Shown: positions 37,641 through 45,456 of the stretch, piece after piece
How the letters are laid out: each line of letters begins with the position of its first letter
Numbering within the stretch: the stretch's first letter is position 1
Assembly: GCA_022770365.1 (NCBI GenBank)
Contig: JALEHU010000006.1
Coordinates: forward strand, 1-64,000
DNA length: 64,000 bases
Reading direction: 5' to 3'
Origin: Blautia sp.
GTDB lineage: Bacteria > Bacillota > Clostridia > Lachnospirales > Lachnospiraceae
Notes under the pieces: generated by a model
What the model was told of the DNA's origin: nothing
The model's input: the letters and a program-made list of their open reading frames with translations, nothing else
Database searches by the model: none
Translations under genes and position numbers: made by a program

Positions 37641-37904
37641 ATGATCAGTCAAAAAATAACAATTAAAAACCCGACAGGACTTCATTTAAGACCAGCAGGG
37701 CTGCTTTGCAAAGAAGCAATGAAATATAAGTCTCTGATTACATTCACATTTGAAGACTGCACTGCAAATGCAAAAAGTGTATTAAGTGTTCTTGGAGCAT
37801 GTGTGAAATGTGGAGATGAGATTGAACTGACCTGCGAGGGCAAGGATGAACAGGAAGCGATGGATGCGCTGATAGCAGCAATTAGCAGCGGATTGGGAGA
37901 ATAG
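37641..37904 (+). CDS. HPr-family phosphocarrier protein
   Basis: This 87-residue protein has the phosphorylatable His15 in GLHLRPAG and Ser46 in AKSVLSVLG, the HPr kinase site. It could be the general PTS phosphocarrier or a regulatory paralogue; having both residues favours a functional HPr. It lies 12 bases after cdaR with AAGGAGAGG upstream. Its residues around Ser46 differ from the usual SIMGVMSL, so a paralogue is possible. Confidence 0.9.
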   Translation: MISQKITIKNPTGLHLRPAGLLCKEAMKYKSLITFTFEDCTANAKSVLSVLGACVKCGDEIELTCEGKDEQEAMDALIAAISSGLGE

Positions 37905-37989
37905 ATCAATAAGTAATGCTGTTCAGCAGGTAATAACATGAAGATATTGAACAGATGTGAAGAATAAATTTGAATAAGGAGGAATTATT

Positions 37990-40728
37990 GTGAAAAAGAA
38001 AATTGCAGCGGCTGCATTGAGTATTACACTTTGCATGTCCATGGTTTGTCAGACCGGAGCTGCCGCCTTTACAGACCAGGCGGAAGGGGTAACATGGTCG
38101 GAGTTTGACGATTCTTCATCAGGAACCGTGGAATCCGACGATACAATTGGGATGGAACCTGAGGAACCTACAGCAGCACCGGAAGCTGCGGTGACACCTG
38201 CTGAGGAAACACCTGAAGCAGTGACCCCATCCCCTGAAGCAGTGACGCCAGCACCGGAAATAACAGTCACACCGGAGGAACCTGCCGGAGAAGACAGTTT
38301 TTCTGCAAATGATGTTGAAATTTTTAGTGCAGGTGATGGATCTGCGGATGATCAGACTATTCAGAATACTGAGGGAAATGCAGAAGCTCTGACAGCAGCA
38401 GACGGCAGAATTTATGCAACAGACTGGATTGCATCAAATGGCAGATGGAAACTGCGCAAGCCGGTTGCCACAATGACAGCATCTGCTCCAGAGGTTCAGA
38501 CAGCTGGAGACCCGGAAACTCAGCCGGAAATGACTGTCTCGGATGATGCGGAAGTTCTGCCGGAAATGACTGCCTCAGACGATGCGGAAACCGTTGTATC
38601 TCCGGAGCAGCAGAACATGCCTGAGGAGACGGATTCTGCAGATATGATGAATGCTGATGCTGACGGGGCAGACGCGGATACAGATACTGCAGCTGATACT
38701 TCAGGGGAAGCGCTTTTACAGAATGATGTACCGGAAAATCTGTTCTATACCAGGGAAGATGGAATTGTTCATATTATCACATACAGCAATGATCCGTCAG
38801 TGACAGATCCGGTTGCAGAAGGTGATTATTATTTTGACGCGGAAGGTTTTCTGATAACAGGAAGACATGAGGTTCCTTCAAATGAAGAAGGATCCGGTTC
38901 AAACTATGAAAAAGCAGTGGAACATTTCTTCATGGATGAGGCAAATGCAAAACTGAATGATCCGAATTCCAATGCAGCCTGCACGCCGACTAACTCTGAT
39001 CTTGGTCAGCTGCAGAAAAAGTATTGGCTGTGGACCGGAACAGCTTTCCGTTACTATTCATCCAGCGGTGGTTATTTATCCGTATCCAGTCTGAAAGAGA
39101 TTAATACAAAAGCAGATAAGTATTACGGATATTATAAAATCAATGGTGCATATTATATTCTAAATACAGACGGTACACCATGCACCGGAATCATTACAAT
39201 CAAAGACGGCAAAAAGCCCGGAGAATATTACTGCAAGCCGGCTGGAACAGCCGGTGAGATTCCCGGAAAAATGCTTCGCTCCGGATGGCTCCGAATAAAA
39301 GACAGCAAAGGCGTATATCGCTGGTGGAAGTATAACTCTGACGGACGCCGTTCCTCAAAGGTTGCCAAGGTTACGACTCTGGATAAGACGATTGACAGCA
39401 GTGTGGGTAACTATACATACATGCTGGATAAGAATGGTTATATCCTGAAAAACAAGATGGCTAAAGTAGGAAGTTATTATTACGGTACGGATAAATATGG
39501 ACGTATTTATAAGAATAAAGTGGTAACATATAATGGCGCCAGATACTATTTTACTGCTAATGGACGCCGTTCCACATGGAAGAACGGATGGCACAGAATC
39601 GCCTACGGAAGCAAACGGTATTTCTATTTCGGGTCAACCCCGGGCAAAATAGTAGAAAAGAAGGGATGGCAGAGAATTATCACACCGGAAGGCAAGAGTG
39701 CCGGATGGTTTTATTTCCCGAGCAGCGGTAATCATTATGAAAATGTACTAACCAAATCAGGCCGCTATTTCCGTACAGATGGAAGACTTGCCAGCGGAAT
39801 TACGACTGTAAATGGAAAGACTTATTTCTTCCAGGCTTCTACTTCTAAAACTCCGAAGGGTGTGATGTATAAGAGCATCTGGATACATTATAATAATAAG
39901 TGGTACTATGCCGGCAGCGATGGTGTTCTTTACAAGAGCGGATGGAAAAAGATCAAAGGATCTTATTACTACTTTAACAGTGATTACACAGTAAAAACAA
40001 ACCAGACAGTTACAAAAAATGGTGTTAAAGGCTATGTGGACAGCAGAGGCAAATTCTATTCTTCAGGATGGGTAATCATCAATGATGCCAAGAACCAGGT
40101 GAAATATGTTGATCCTAAGACAGGTACTTTTGTAAAGAATACTTCTAAGAAAATTGACGGGCTGACATATTATTTCGATAAAAACGGATATCGTATCAAT
40201 GATCTTACCAGTATGTACAGAGGTCCATATTATCTGGAATGTGACCGCGTGAATGGCGTAATGACTGTATATAATGCATCTAAAACAGTTCCTATTAAAA
40301 CGATACGTGTTTCTGTAGGCCTTTCGGGAACCCCTACCTGGCCGACAAATAGAAATATGAGACTTACAAGTTATAATAGATGGCAGGCTCTGATGGGGCC
40401 GTCATGGGGCCAGTATGGTACTCATGTAGATGGTGCAGGTAATGGCGGCATTTTTATCCACTCTGTGGCAGGAGGTTCCCAAAGCTACTATAATCTTCCT
40501 GCATCGGAATACAATAAGCTGGGTAATCCGGCTTCCCATGGATGTATTCGCTGCTGTGTAGCTGATGCAAGATGGGTGTTCTATAACTGCAATGGTTCAA
40601 CCATCCGCATTATCGATGGAAAATACAATGCGAATGAATCAATGAAGGGACCTCTTGGACGTAAAGCACTTACACCGCTGTACGGTTCCAGGAATTTTGA
40701 CCCGACAGATAATTTGGCATGGCATTAA
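37990..40728 (+). CDS. Secreted L,D-transpeptidase with cell-wall-binding repeats
   Basis: The GTG start after AAGGAGGA gives a 912-residue exported protein. It has a signal peptide (residues 1-27), an acidic Pro/Thr linker with TPEAVTPSPEAVTPAPE repeats, and a Ser/Asp-rich region with SDDAEVLPEM repeats. Many aromatic choline-binding-type repeats of about 20 residues (WxxIxGxYYYFN...) fill about 350-760, followed by a C-terminal YkuD domain. The catalytic motif is SHGCIRC near residue 850. The enzyme would make 3-3 cross-links or attach proteins to peptidoglycan. Two more repeat-bearing wall enzymes follow. Confidence 0.92.
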   Translation: MKKKIAAAALSITLCMSMVCQTGAAAFTDQAEGVTWSEFDDSSSGTVESDDTIGMEPEEPTAAPEAAVTPAEETPEAVTPSPEAVTPAPEITVTPEEPAGEDSFSANDVEIFSAGDGSADDQTIQNTEGNAEALTAADGRIYATDWIASNGRWKLRKPVATMTASAPEVQTAGDPETQPEMTVSDDAEVLPEMTASDDAETVVSPEQQNMPEETDSADMMNADADGADADTDTAADTSGEALLQNDVPENLFYTREDGIVHIITYSNDPSVTDPVAEGDYYFDAEGFLITGRHEVPSNEEGSGSNYEKAVEHFFMDEANAKLNDPNSNAACTPTNSDLGQLQKKYWLWTGTAFRYYSSSGGYLSVSSLKEINTKADKYYGYYKINGAYYILNTDGTPCTGIITIKDGKKPGEYYCKPAGTAGEIPGKMLRSGWLRIKDSKGVYRWWKYNSDGRRSSKVAKVTTLDKTIDSSVGNYTYMLDKNGYILKNKMAKVGSYYYGTDKYGRIYKNKVVTYNGARYYFTANGRRSTWKNGWHRIAYGSKRYFYFGSTPGKIVEKKGWQRIITPEGKSAGWFYFPSSGNHYENVLTKSGRYFRTDGRLASGITTVNGKTYFFQASTSKTPKGVMYKSIWIHYNNKWYYAGSDGVLYKSGWKKIKGSYYYFNSDYTVKTNQTVTKNGVKGYVDSRGKFYSSGWVIINDAKNQVKYVDPKTGTFVKNTSKKIDGLTYYFDKNGYRINDLTSMYRGPYYLECDRVNGVMTVYNASKTVPIKTIRVSVGLSGTPTWPTNRNMRLTSYNRWQALMGPSWGQYGTHVDGAGNGGIFIHSVAGGSQSYYNLPASEYNKLGNPASHGCIRCCVADARWVFYNCNGSTIRIIDGKYNANESMKGPLGRKALTPLYGSRNFDPTDNLAWH

Positions 40729-40741
40729 TACGTGTGTTTAT

Positions 40742-40774
40742 GGCGCTCTCCGAGATGATCGGAGAGCGTTTTAA
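40742..40774 (+). terminator. Terminator after the L,D-transpeptidase gene
   Basis: The 10-bp stem CGCTCTCCGA / TCGGAGAGCG (40744-40768), with a 5-base loop, is followed by TTTTAAT. Confidence 0.88.
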
Positions 40775-40845
40775 TACTCGCTGTTTCTTTTTCTGGCAGG
40801 GACATTGGCGTTCAGACTGCCGTTAAGATATATGGGTAAATTTTC

Positions 40846-40874
40846 TTGCATTTCTGTATACATCTATGTATAAT
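40846..40874 (+). promoter_or_regulatory. Promoter of the GH25 lysozyme gene
   Basis: TTGCAT (40846-40851) and TATAAT (40869-40874) are 17 bases apart, about 65 bases before the ATG. Confidence 0.75.
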
Positions 40875-40938
40875 AAAAAATGTAACAAAACTTTAATAAT
40901 TTATCAATATTAAAGAGGAGTATGACTTAAGGGAAAAA

Positions 40939-42621
40939 ATGAAGGGAACGAAAAGAAAATGGAAAGGCGTAAAGCTGTTTTTCCTCTGTGCTGTTCTGGT
41001 CATAGGCATGATTGGGGCTTCCAGAATATCGGCATCGTCTTATGAGCGCTGGGAGACTGTGGCGGAAGAGGAACGGGAGACGTACGAAGCTTCAGAGGGG
41101 CTGCTTCGTGCATCGACTGTCAGTGAAAAAGCCTGGAAAAAAATTAATGGAGTATGCTATAACGGAAGCGGAGAGACAATTCCGGGAGCTATTACCCGGG
41201 GGATCGATGTTTCTGAATGGCAGGGCACCATTAACTGGACAAAAGTAAAAAATTCCGGAGTGGATTTTGCATTTATCCGTGTTGCATATGGTACAGGCTA
41301 TCTTGACAAGCAATATGCAGCAAACATGAAAAATGCTGCGGCAGCAGGAATTCCGGCAGGTGTTTATATTTACAGTACTGCTACTACAACATCAGGTGCA
41401 TTAAAGGAAGCGCAGCTTGTTATTGAGAAGATGAAAGGATATAAAGTTTCCTATCCGGTTGTTTTTGACCTGGAATATTCCCGTATGGGAGAACTGTCAA
41501 AAACTCAGGTATCGAAACTTGCGCTGACCTTCTGCAATGAGATTAAAAAGGCCGGTTATTATCCGATGGTATACTGTAATACGTACTGGTATGATGACAA
41601 AATAGACTGGTCATTGCTGAACGGTATTGATGTGTGGATTGCGAGATATGGAGACAGGATTCAGGCACCTTCCGGTTCTGCTTATAAGTATACGATCTGG
41701 CAGTCCACGGATGGTGATGGCGGTGGAATACTGAATCCGACCAAAGGGCTGATTGATGGTATTCCGACAGTGAATAATGTTGATGTGAATTTCGGCTATG
41801 TGGATTATGCGAAAATAATTACTCCCCGCACACAGCCGCTTGCTTCTTATACAAATTCGTCAACGACAATTGCGACAGCAACACCGAAACCGACAGCAAC
41901 ACCGAAGCCGACGGCAACACCAACACCGAAACCGACAGCGACGCCGAAGCCGACAGCAACACCTACGCCAGAACCGACACCAAAGCCGACCACGGTTCCG
42001 GCAGTGAAAAACGGCTGGAAAACAGAGAGCGGAAAGACCTACTATTATAAGAATAATGTCAAACTTACAGGCTGGCAGAAAATCGGCGGCAAATATTATT
42101 ATTTTAACAGTGTAAAAGGCTATCTTTATAAGAGTACACTGCTGACATCCAGAAAAAACAATATTTGTTATGTCAATTCCAGCGGTGCCCGTGTTTCTGA
42201 TACATGGGTTACCTGGAAAGATAAAAAATATTATATGGCATCCAATGGTTATGCTGTGAAAGGCTTTTATACGATCAGCGGCAAAACATATTATTTCAAT
42301 AAAACGCATGCTTATATGTATAAGAACCGTAAGCTGATCACTACAGCCGGAAACATTTATTATCTTGGCATCACCGGAGCACGTTATGAAAATGGTTTTT
42401 ATACAGTGACGGAAAATGGTGTAAAAAATACATATTACTTTGCCAAAAACGGGCGTGCATACAGAGGCTGGCACACGATCAAAGGAAAAAAATATTATTT
42501 CTATAAGGGAACTTCCAAAAAATCCGGCGTTCGTGCAGAAAATGTCACACTTACAAGCTCTTCCGGAGTAGTCTCTGTGTTTAATAAATCCGGCGTTTGT
42601 ACGAAACAGTATAAGAAATAG
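40939..42621 (+). CDS. GH25 lysozyme with cell-wall-binding repeats
   Basis: This exported muramidase of 560 residues has a signal peptide (1-35) and a GH25 domain at about 87-290, with GIDVSEWQG and the catalytic D-x-E of VVFDLEYS. A Thr-Pro linker (TPKPTATPKPTA repeats, about 313-352) joins it to aromatic wall-binding repeats to the C terminus. It cleaves the beta-1,4 link after N-acetylmuramic acid. The repeat type matches those of the neighbouring transpeptidase and amidase, so all three probably dock to the same wall ligand. Confidence 0.93.
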   Translation: MKGTKRKWKGVKLFFLCAVLVIGMIGASRISASSYERWETVAEEERETYEASEGLLRASTVSEKAWKKINGVCYNGSGETIPGAITRGIDVSEWQGTINWTKVKNSGVDFAFIRVAYGTGYLDKQYAANMKNAAAAGIPAGVYIYSTATTTSGALKEAQLVIEKMKGYKVSYPVVFDLEYSRMGELSKTQVSKLALTFCNEIKKAGYYPMVYCNTYWYDDKIDWSLLNGIDVWIARYGDRIQAPSGSAYKYTIWQSTDGDGGGILNPTKGLIDGIPTVNNVDVNFGYVDYAKIITPRTQPLASYTNSSTTIATATPKPTATPKPTATPTPKPTATPKPTATPTPEPTPKPTTVPAVKNGWKTESGKTYYYKNNVKLTGWQKIGGKYYYFNSVKGYLYKSTLLTSRKNNICYVNSSGARVSDTWVTWKDKKYYMASNGYAVKGFYTISGKTYYFNKTHAYMYKNRKLITTAGNIYYLGITGARYENGFYTVTENGVKNTYYFAKNGRAYRGWHTIKGKKYYFYKGTSKKSGVRAENVTLTSSSGVVSVFNKSGVCTKQYKK

Positions 42622-42654
42622 AGTAAATAAGTACTCATTCTTGGAAAGGAAAAT

Positions 42655-44139
42655 ATGAAAGTAAAGAAAAATAAGAGGTTTACCAGATTATTACTGGTAA
42701 TGATGACTGTAATGGGGATATTTCTTTTTGTGCCTTTTACGGCAGCGGCAGCAACTGTAAATACAGGAGAGTTTGTTGTCGTACTGGATCCGGGACATGG
42801 CGGTATTGACTCCGGTGCCTGTGATAGACATAACGGCAAAATGTATCAGGAATCTGATATGAACTGGAAAATTGCCAATTATACTAAAAAGGCACTTGAA
42901 AAATATACAAATATCAAGGTGGTTCTGACCAGAACGAAAAACACATGTCCTTCAATAAAAACCAGAGTTGCGGCAGCAAAAAAGGCAAAAGCAGATATAC
43001 TGGTAAGCATGCATATTAATTCAGAGGACAGTGGACTGGCAAAAGGAGCCTGTGTTCTGATTTCCAAGGGAACCTACCGTTCCAGTTTATCTGCCAGGGA
43101 GAAAAAATTCGGAACGTATGTGATGAATGAGCTCGGTAAACTGGGAATTTATAAACGCAATTCCGACACCGGAGGCATGCTTTACCGCCTTGCTTCCGAT
43201 GGAAGCAGATATCCCAATGGAAAGACCAGCGATTACTATGAAATTGTCCGGTACAGTGTAGAGAACAATCTTCCCGGGGTGATCATTGAACATGCATTTA
43301 TCAGCAATTATTCTGATGTAAGCAAATTTTTAAGCAGTGATGCCAAACTGAAAAAAATCGGCGAGGCAGATGCCAGAGCAATTGTCAGCTACATCAGACA
43401 ACTTCCTGCAAAAGAAGAGCCGATTGATCCTGCGAAGAAAAACGGATGGATTGAGGAAGAAGGAAACTATTACTATTATAAAAATGATGTAAAAGCTGTG
43501 AATCAGCTTCTGACACTGGATGGTAAAATCTATTATGTGGATGCAGCTGGGGTGAGACAGTATGGATGGCAGACTGTTCAGGGAAAAACCTATTTCTTCA
43601 GGGAAGATGGAACAGCAGTGACGGGCTGGATGGAGCTGGATGGTGACTGGTATTATTTTAACAGTAAATATGCTTATCTTTATAAAAATGTAAAACTGGT
43701 ATCCGGCTCCGGGAATGTATACCTTTTTGATGAAGACGGAAAGCGCATGAAAGGCTGGTCCACTCTGGATAATAAGAAATATTACGTAGGCGCAAAGGGA
43801 TATGCGGTCCGCGGGTTCCAGAAAATCGGCACAAAATATTATTATTTTGAACCGAAAGATGCTTATCTCATTAAAAATAAAATCGTAAAAATATCGTCAA
43901 CTGCTATTTATTATATTGACTCAAAGGGAGTTCGATATGACAAAGGATTTAAAACCATAAAGAATAATACATATTATTTTACGTCCAATGGAAAAGCTAA
44001 AATCGGGTGGCTGAAATCCAATGGAAAATACTATTATTTTAACAAGTCCGGAGTTATGCTGAAAAACACGACACTGAAAGATTCCAAGGGAAAGGTGTAT
44101 ATATTCAATTCCAAGGGAGTATGTACCAACCGAAAATAA
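42655..44139 (+). CDS. N-acetylmuramoyl-L-alanine amidase with wall-binding repeats
   Basis: This 494-residue exported protein has a signal peptide (about 1-30) and an Amidase_3 zinc domain (about 41-250) with LDPGHGGIDSGA, the metal glutamate in MYQESD, SMHINS, and catalytic Glu in VIIEHAFIS. Residues 260-494 are aromatic choline-binding-type repeats (YYYYKNDVK, WYYFNSKYAY). It cuts the peptide from N-acetylmuramic acid. It lies 33 bases after the lysozyme, probably in one transcript. Confidence 0.93.
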   Translation: MKVKKNKRFTRLLLVMMTVMGIFLFVPFTAAAATVNTGEFVVVLDPGHGGIDSGACDRHNGKMYQESDMNWKIANYTKKALEKYTNIKVVLTRTKNTCPSIKTRVAAAKKAKADILVSMHINSEDSGLAKGACVLISKGTYRSSLSAREKKFGTYVMNELGKLGIYKRNSDTGGMLYRLASDGSRYPNGKTSDYYEIVRYSVENNLPGVIIEHAFISNYSDVSKFLSSDAKLKKIGEADARAIVSYIRQLPAKEEPIDPAKKNGWIEEEGNYYYYKNDVKAVNQLLTLDGKIYYVDAAGVRQYGWQTVQGKTYFFREDGTAVTGWMELDGDWYYFNSKYAYLYKNVKLVSGSGNVYLFDEDGKRMKGWSTLDNKKYYVGAKGYAVRGFQKIGTKYYYFEPKDAYLIKNKIVKISSTAIYYIDSKGVRYDKGFKTIKNNTYYFTSNGKAKIGWLKSNGKYYYFNKSGVMLKNTTLKDSKGKVYIFNSKGVCTNRK

Positions 44140-44183
44140 TGGGAAAATTATCGGGGAATAAAACATAAAGGAGAAACAGTACT

Positions 44184-45266
44184 ATGAGAACTTATTTAGT
44201 AACCGGAGGAGCTGGATTTATCGGTTCCAATTACATTCACTATATGTTCGGAAAATACGGTGACAGTATTCGTATTATCAACGTTGATAAGCTGACTTAC
44301 GCAGGAAATCTGGAAAATCTGAAAGATATTGAAGACCAGGCAAACTATACATTTGTAAAAGCGGACATCTGTGACAGCGATGCAATTATGAAGATTTTTG
44401 AAGAAAATGATATTGACCGTGTTGTGCATTTTGCTGCTGAGAGCCATGTGGACCGCAGCATCAAAAATCCGGATGTTTTTGTAAAAACGAATGTTCTGGG
44501 GACGCTTGTAATGCTGAATGCAGCCAAGGCTGCCTGGGAGCTGCCGGACGGCACCTTTAAACCGGATAAGAAATTCCTTCATGTTTCTACAGATGAAGTT
44601 TATGGTTCTCTGGAAGAGGATGGCGGATATTTTTATGAGACTACTCCGTATGCACCTCACAGCCCGTATTCTGCCAGCAAAGCATCTTCCGATATGCTGG
44701 TGAAGGCTTATATGGATACTTACAGATTTCCGGCTAATATTACCAACTGCAGCAATAACTATGGTCCTTATCAGTTCCCGGAAAAACTGATTCCGCTGAT
44801 CATCAACAATGCACTTCAGGGTAAGAAACTTCCGGTATACGGTGACGGAAAAAATGTCCGTGACTGGCTGTATGTTATGGATCACGCAAAAGGCATCGAT
44901 ATGGTTCAGGAAAAGGGCCGTCTCTTTGAAACATACAATATCGGCGGTCATAATGAGAAACAGAATATCCAGATCATTCATATTATTCTGGATACCCTTC
45001 AGGAAATGCTTCCGGATGATGATCCCCGCAAAAAGCTGGTAAGTGAGGAACTGATCACTTATGTGGAAGACCGCAAAGGCCATGACCGCCGGTACGCGAT
45101 TGCACCGGATAAGATCAAGGCAGAAGTAGGCTGGTATCCGGAAACATGTTTTGAAGACGGTATCCGTCTGACTATTCAGTGGTTTTTCGAACACGAAGAC
45201 TGGATGAAAAATGTCACCAGCGGTGATTACCAGAAGTATTACGACGAAATGTACAGGACAAAATAA
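44184..45266 (+). CDS. rfbB: dTDP-glucose 4,6-dehydratase
   Basis: The enzyme converts dTDP-glucose to dTDP-4-keto-6-deoxyglucose, the branch point to L-rhamnose and 4-amino sugars. This SDR-fold enzyme of 360 residues has the NAD motif TGGAGFIGSN, HFAAESHVDRSI and the YSASKAS catalytic Tyr/Lys. AAGGAG precedes the ATG. It opens the surface glycan locus. Its product can feed both RfbC/RfbD here and the DegT aminotransferase at 50.5 kb. Confidence 0.96.
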   Translation: MRTYLVTGGAGFIGSNYIHYMFGKYGDSIRIINVDKLTYAGNLENLKDIEDQANYTFVKADICDSDAIMKIFEENDIDRVVHFAAESHVDRSIKNPDVFVKTNVLGTLVMLNAAKAAWELPDGTFKPDKKFLHVSTDEVYGSLEEDGGYFYETTPYAPHSPYSASKASSDMLVKAYMDTYRFPANITNCSNNYGPYQFPEKLIPLIINNALQGKKLPVYGDGKNVRDWLYVMDHAKGIDMVQEKGRLFETYNIGGHNEKQNIQIIHIILDTLQEMLPDDDPRKKLVSEELITYVEDRKGHDRRYAIAPDKIKAEVGWYPETCFEDGIRLTIQWFFEHEDWMKNVTSGDYQKYYDEMYRTK

Positions 45267-45306
45267 AAATGATGATGGAGTGAAAAGGTATTTTTACTCT
45301 GGTATC

Positions 45307-45456
45307 ATGAAAATTCTGTACAGCAGACATGAAAAATACCCGGCTGTATGGGAGAATTACAGGAAAATCAACGAAATGCTGCAGGACATGGGAATGCAGC
45401 ATTTCCTGTTTTTTGGAGAATACAATGAAAAAAATAGCGATTATTGGAGCAAATGA
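45307..45456 (+). CDS. Possible 49-residue protein overlapping the ATP-grasp fusion start
   Basis: This ORF (MKILYSRHEKYPAVWENYRK...) ends 32 bases inside the next gene. It has normal-looking codons and an aromatic/charged composition but a poor ribosome binding site. It may be a short peptide coupled to the fusion gene or a remnant. Function unknown. Confidence 0.25.
   Translation: MKILYSRHEKYPAVWENYRKINEMLQDMGMQHFLFFGEYNEKNSDYWSK

Noticed and set aside
44196-45194. 332-residue minus-strand ORF
   Set aside because: It is fully antisense to rfbB.
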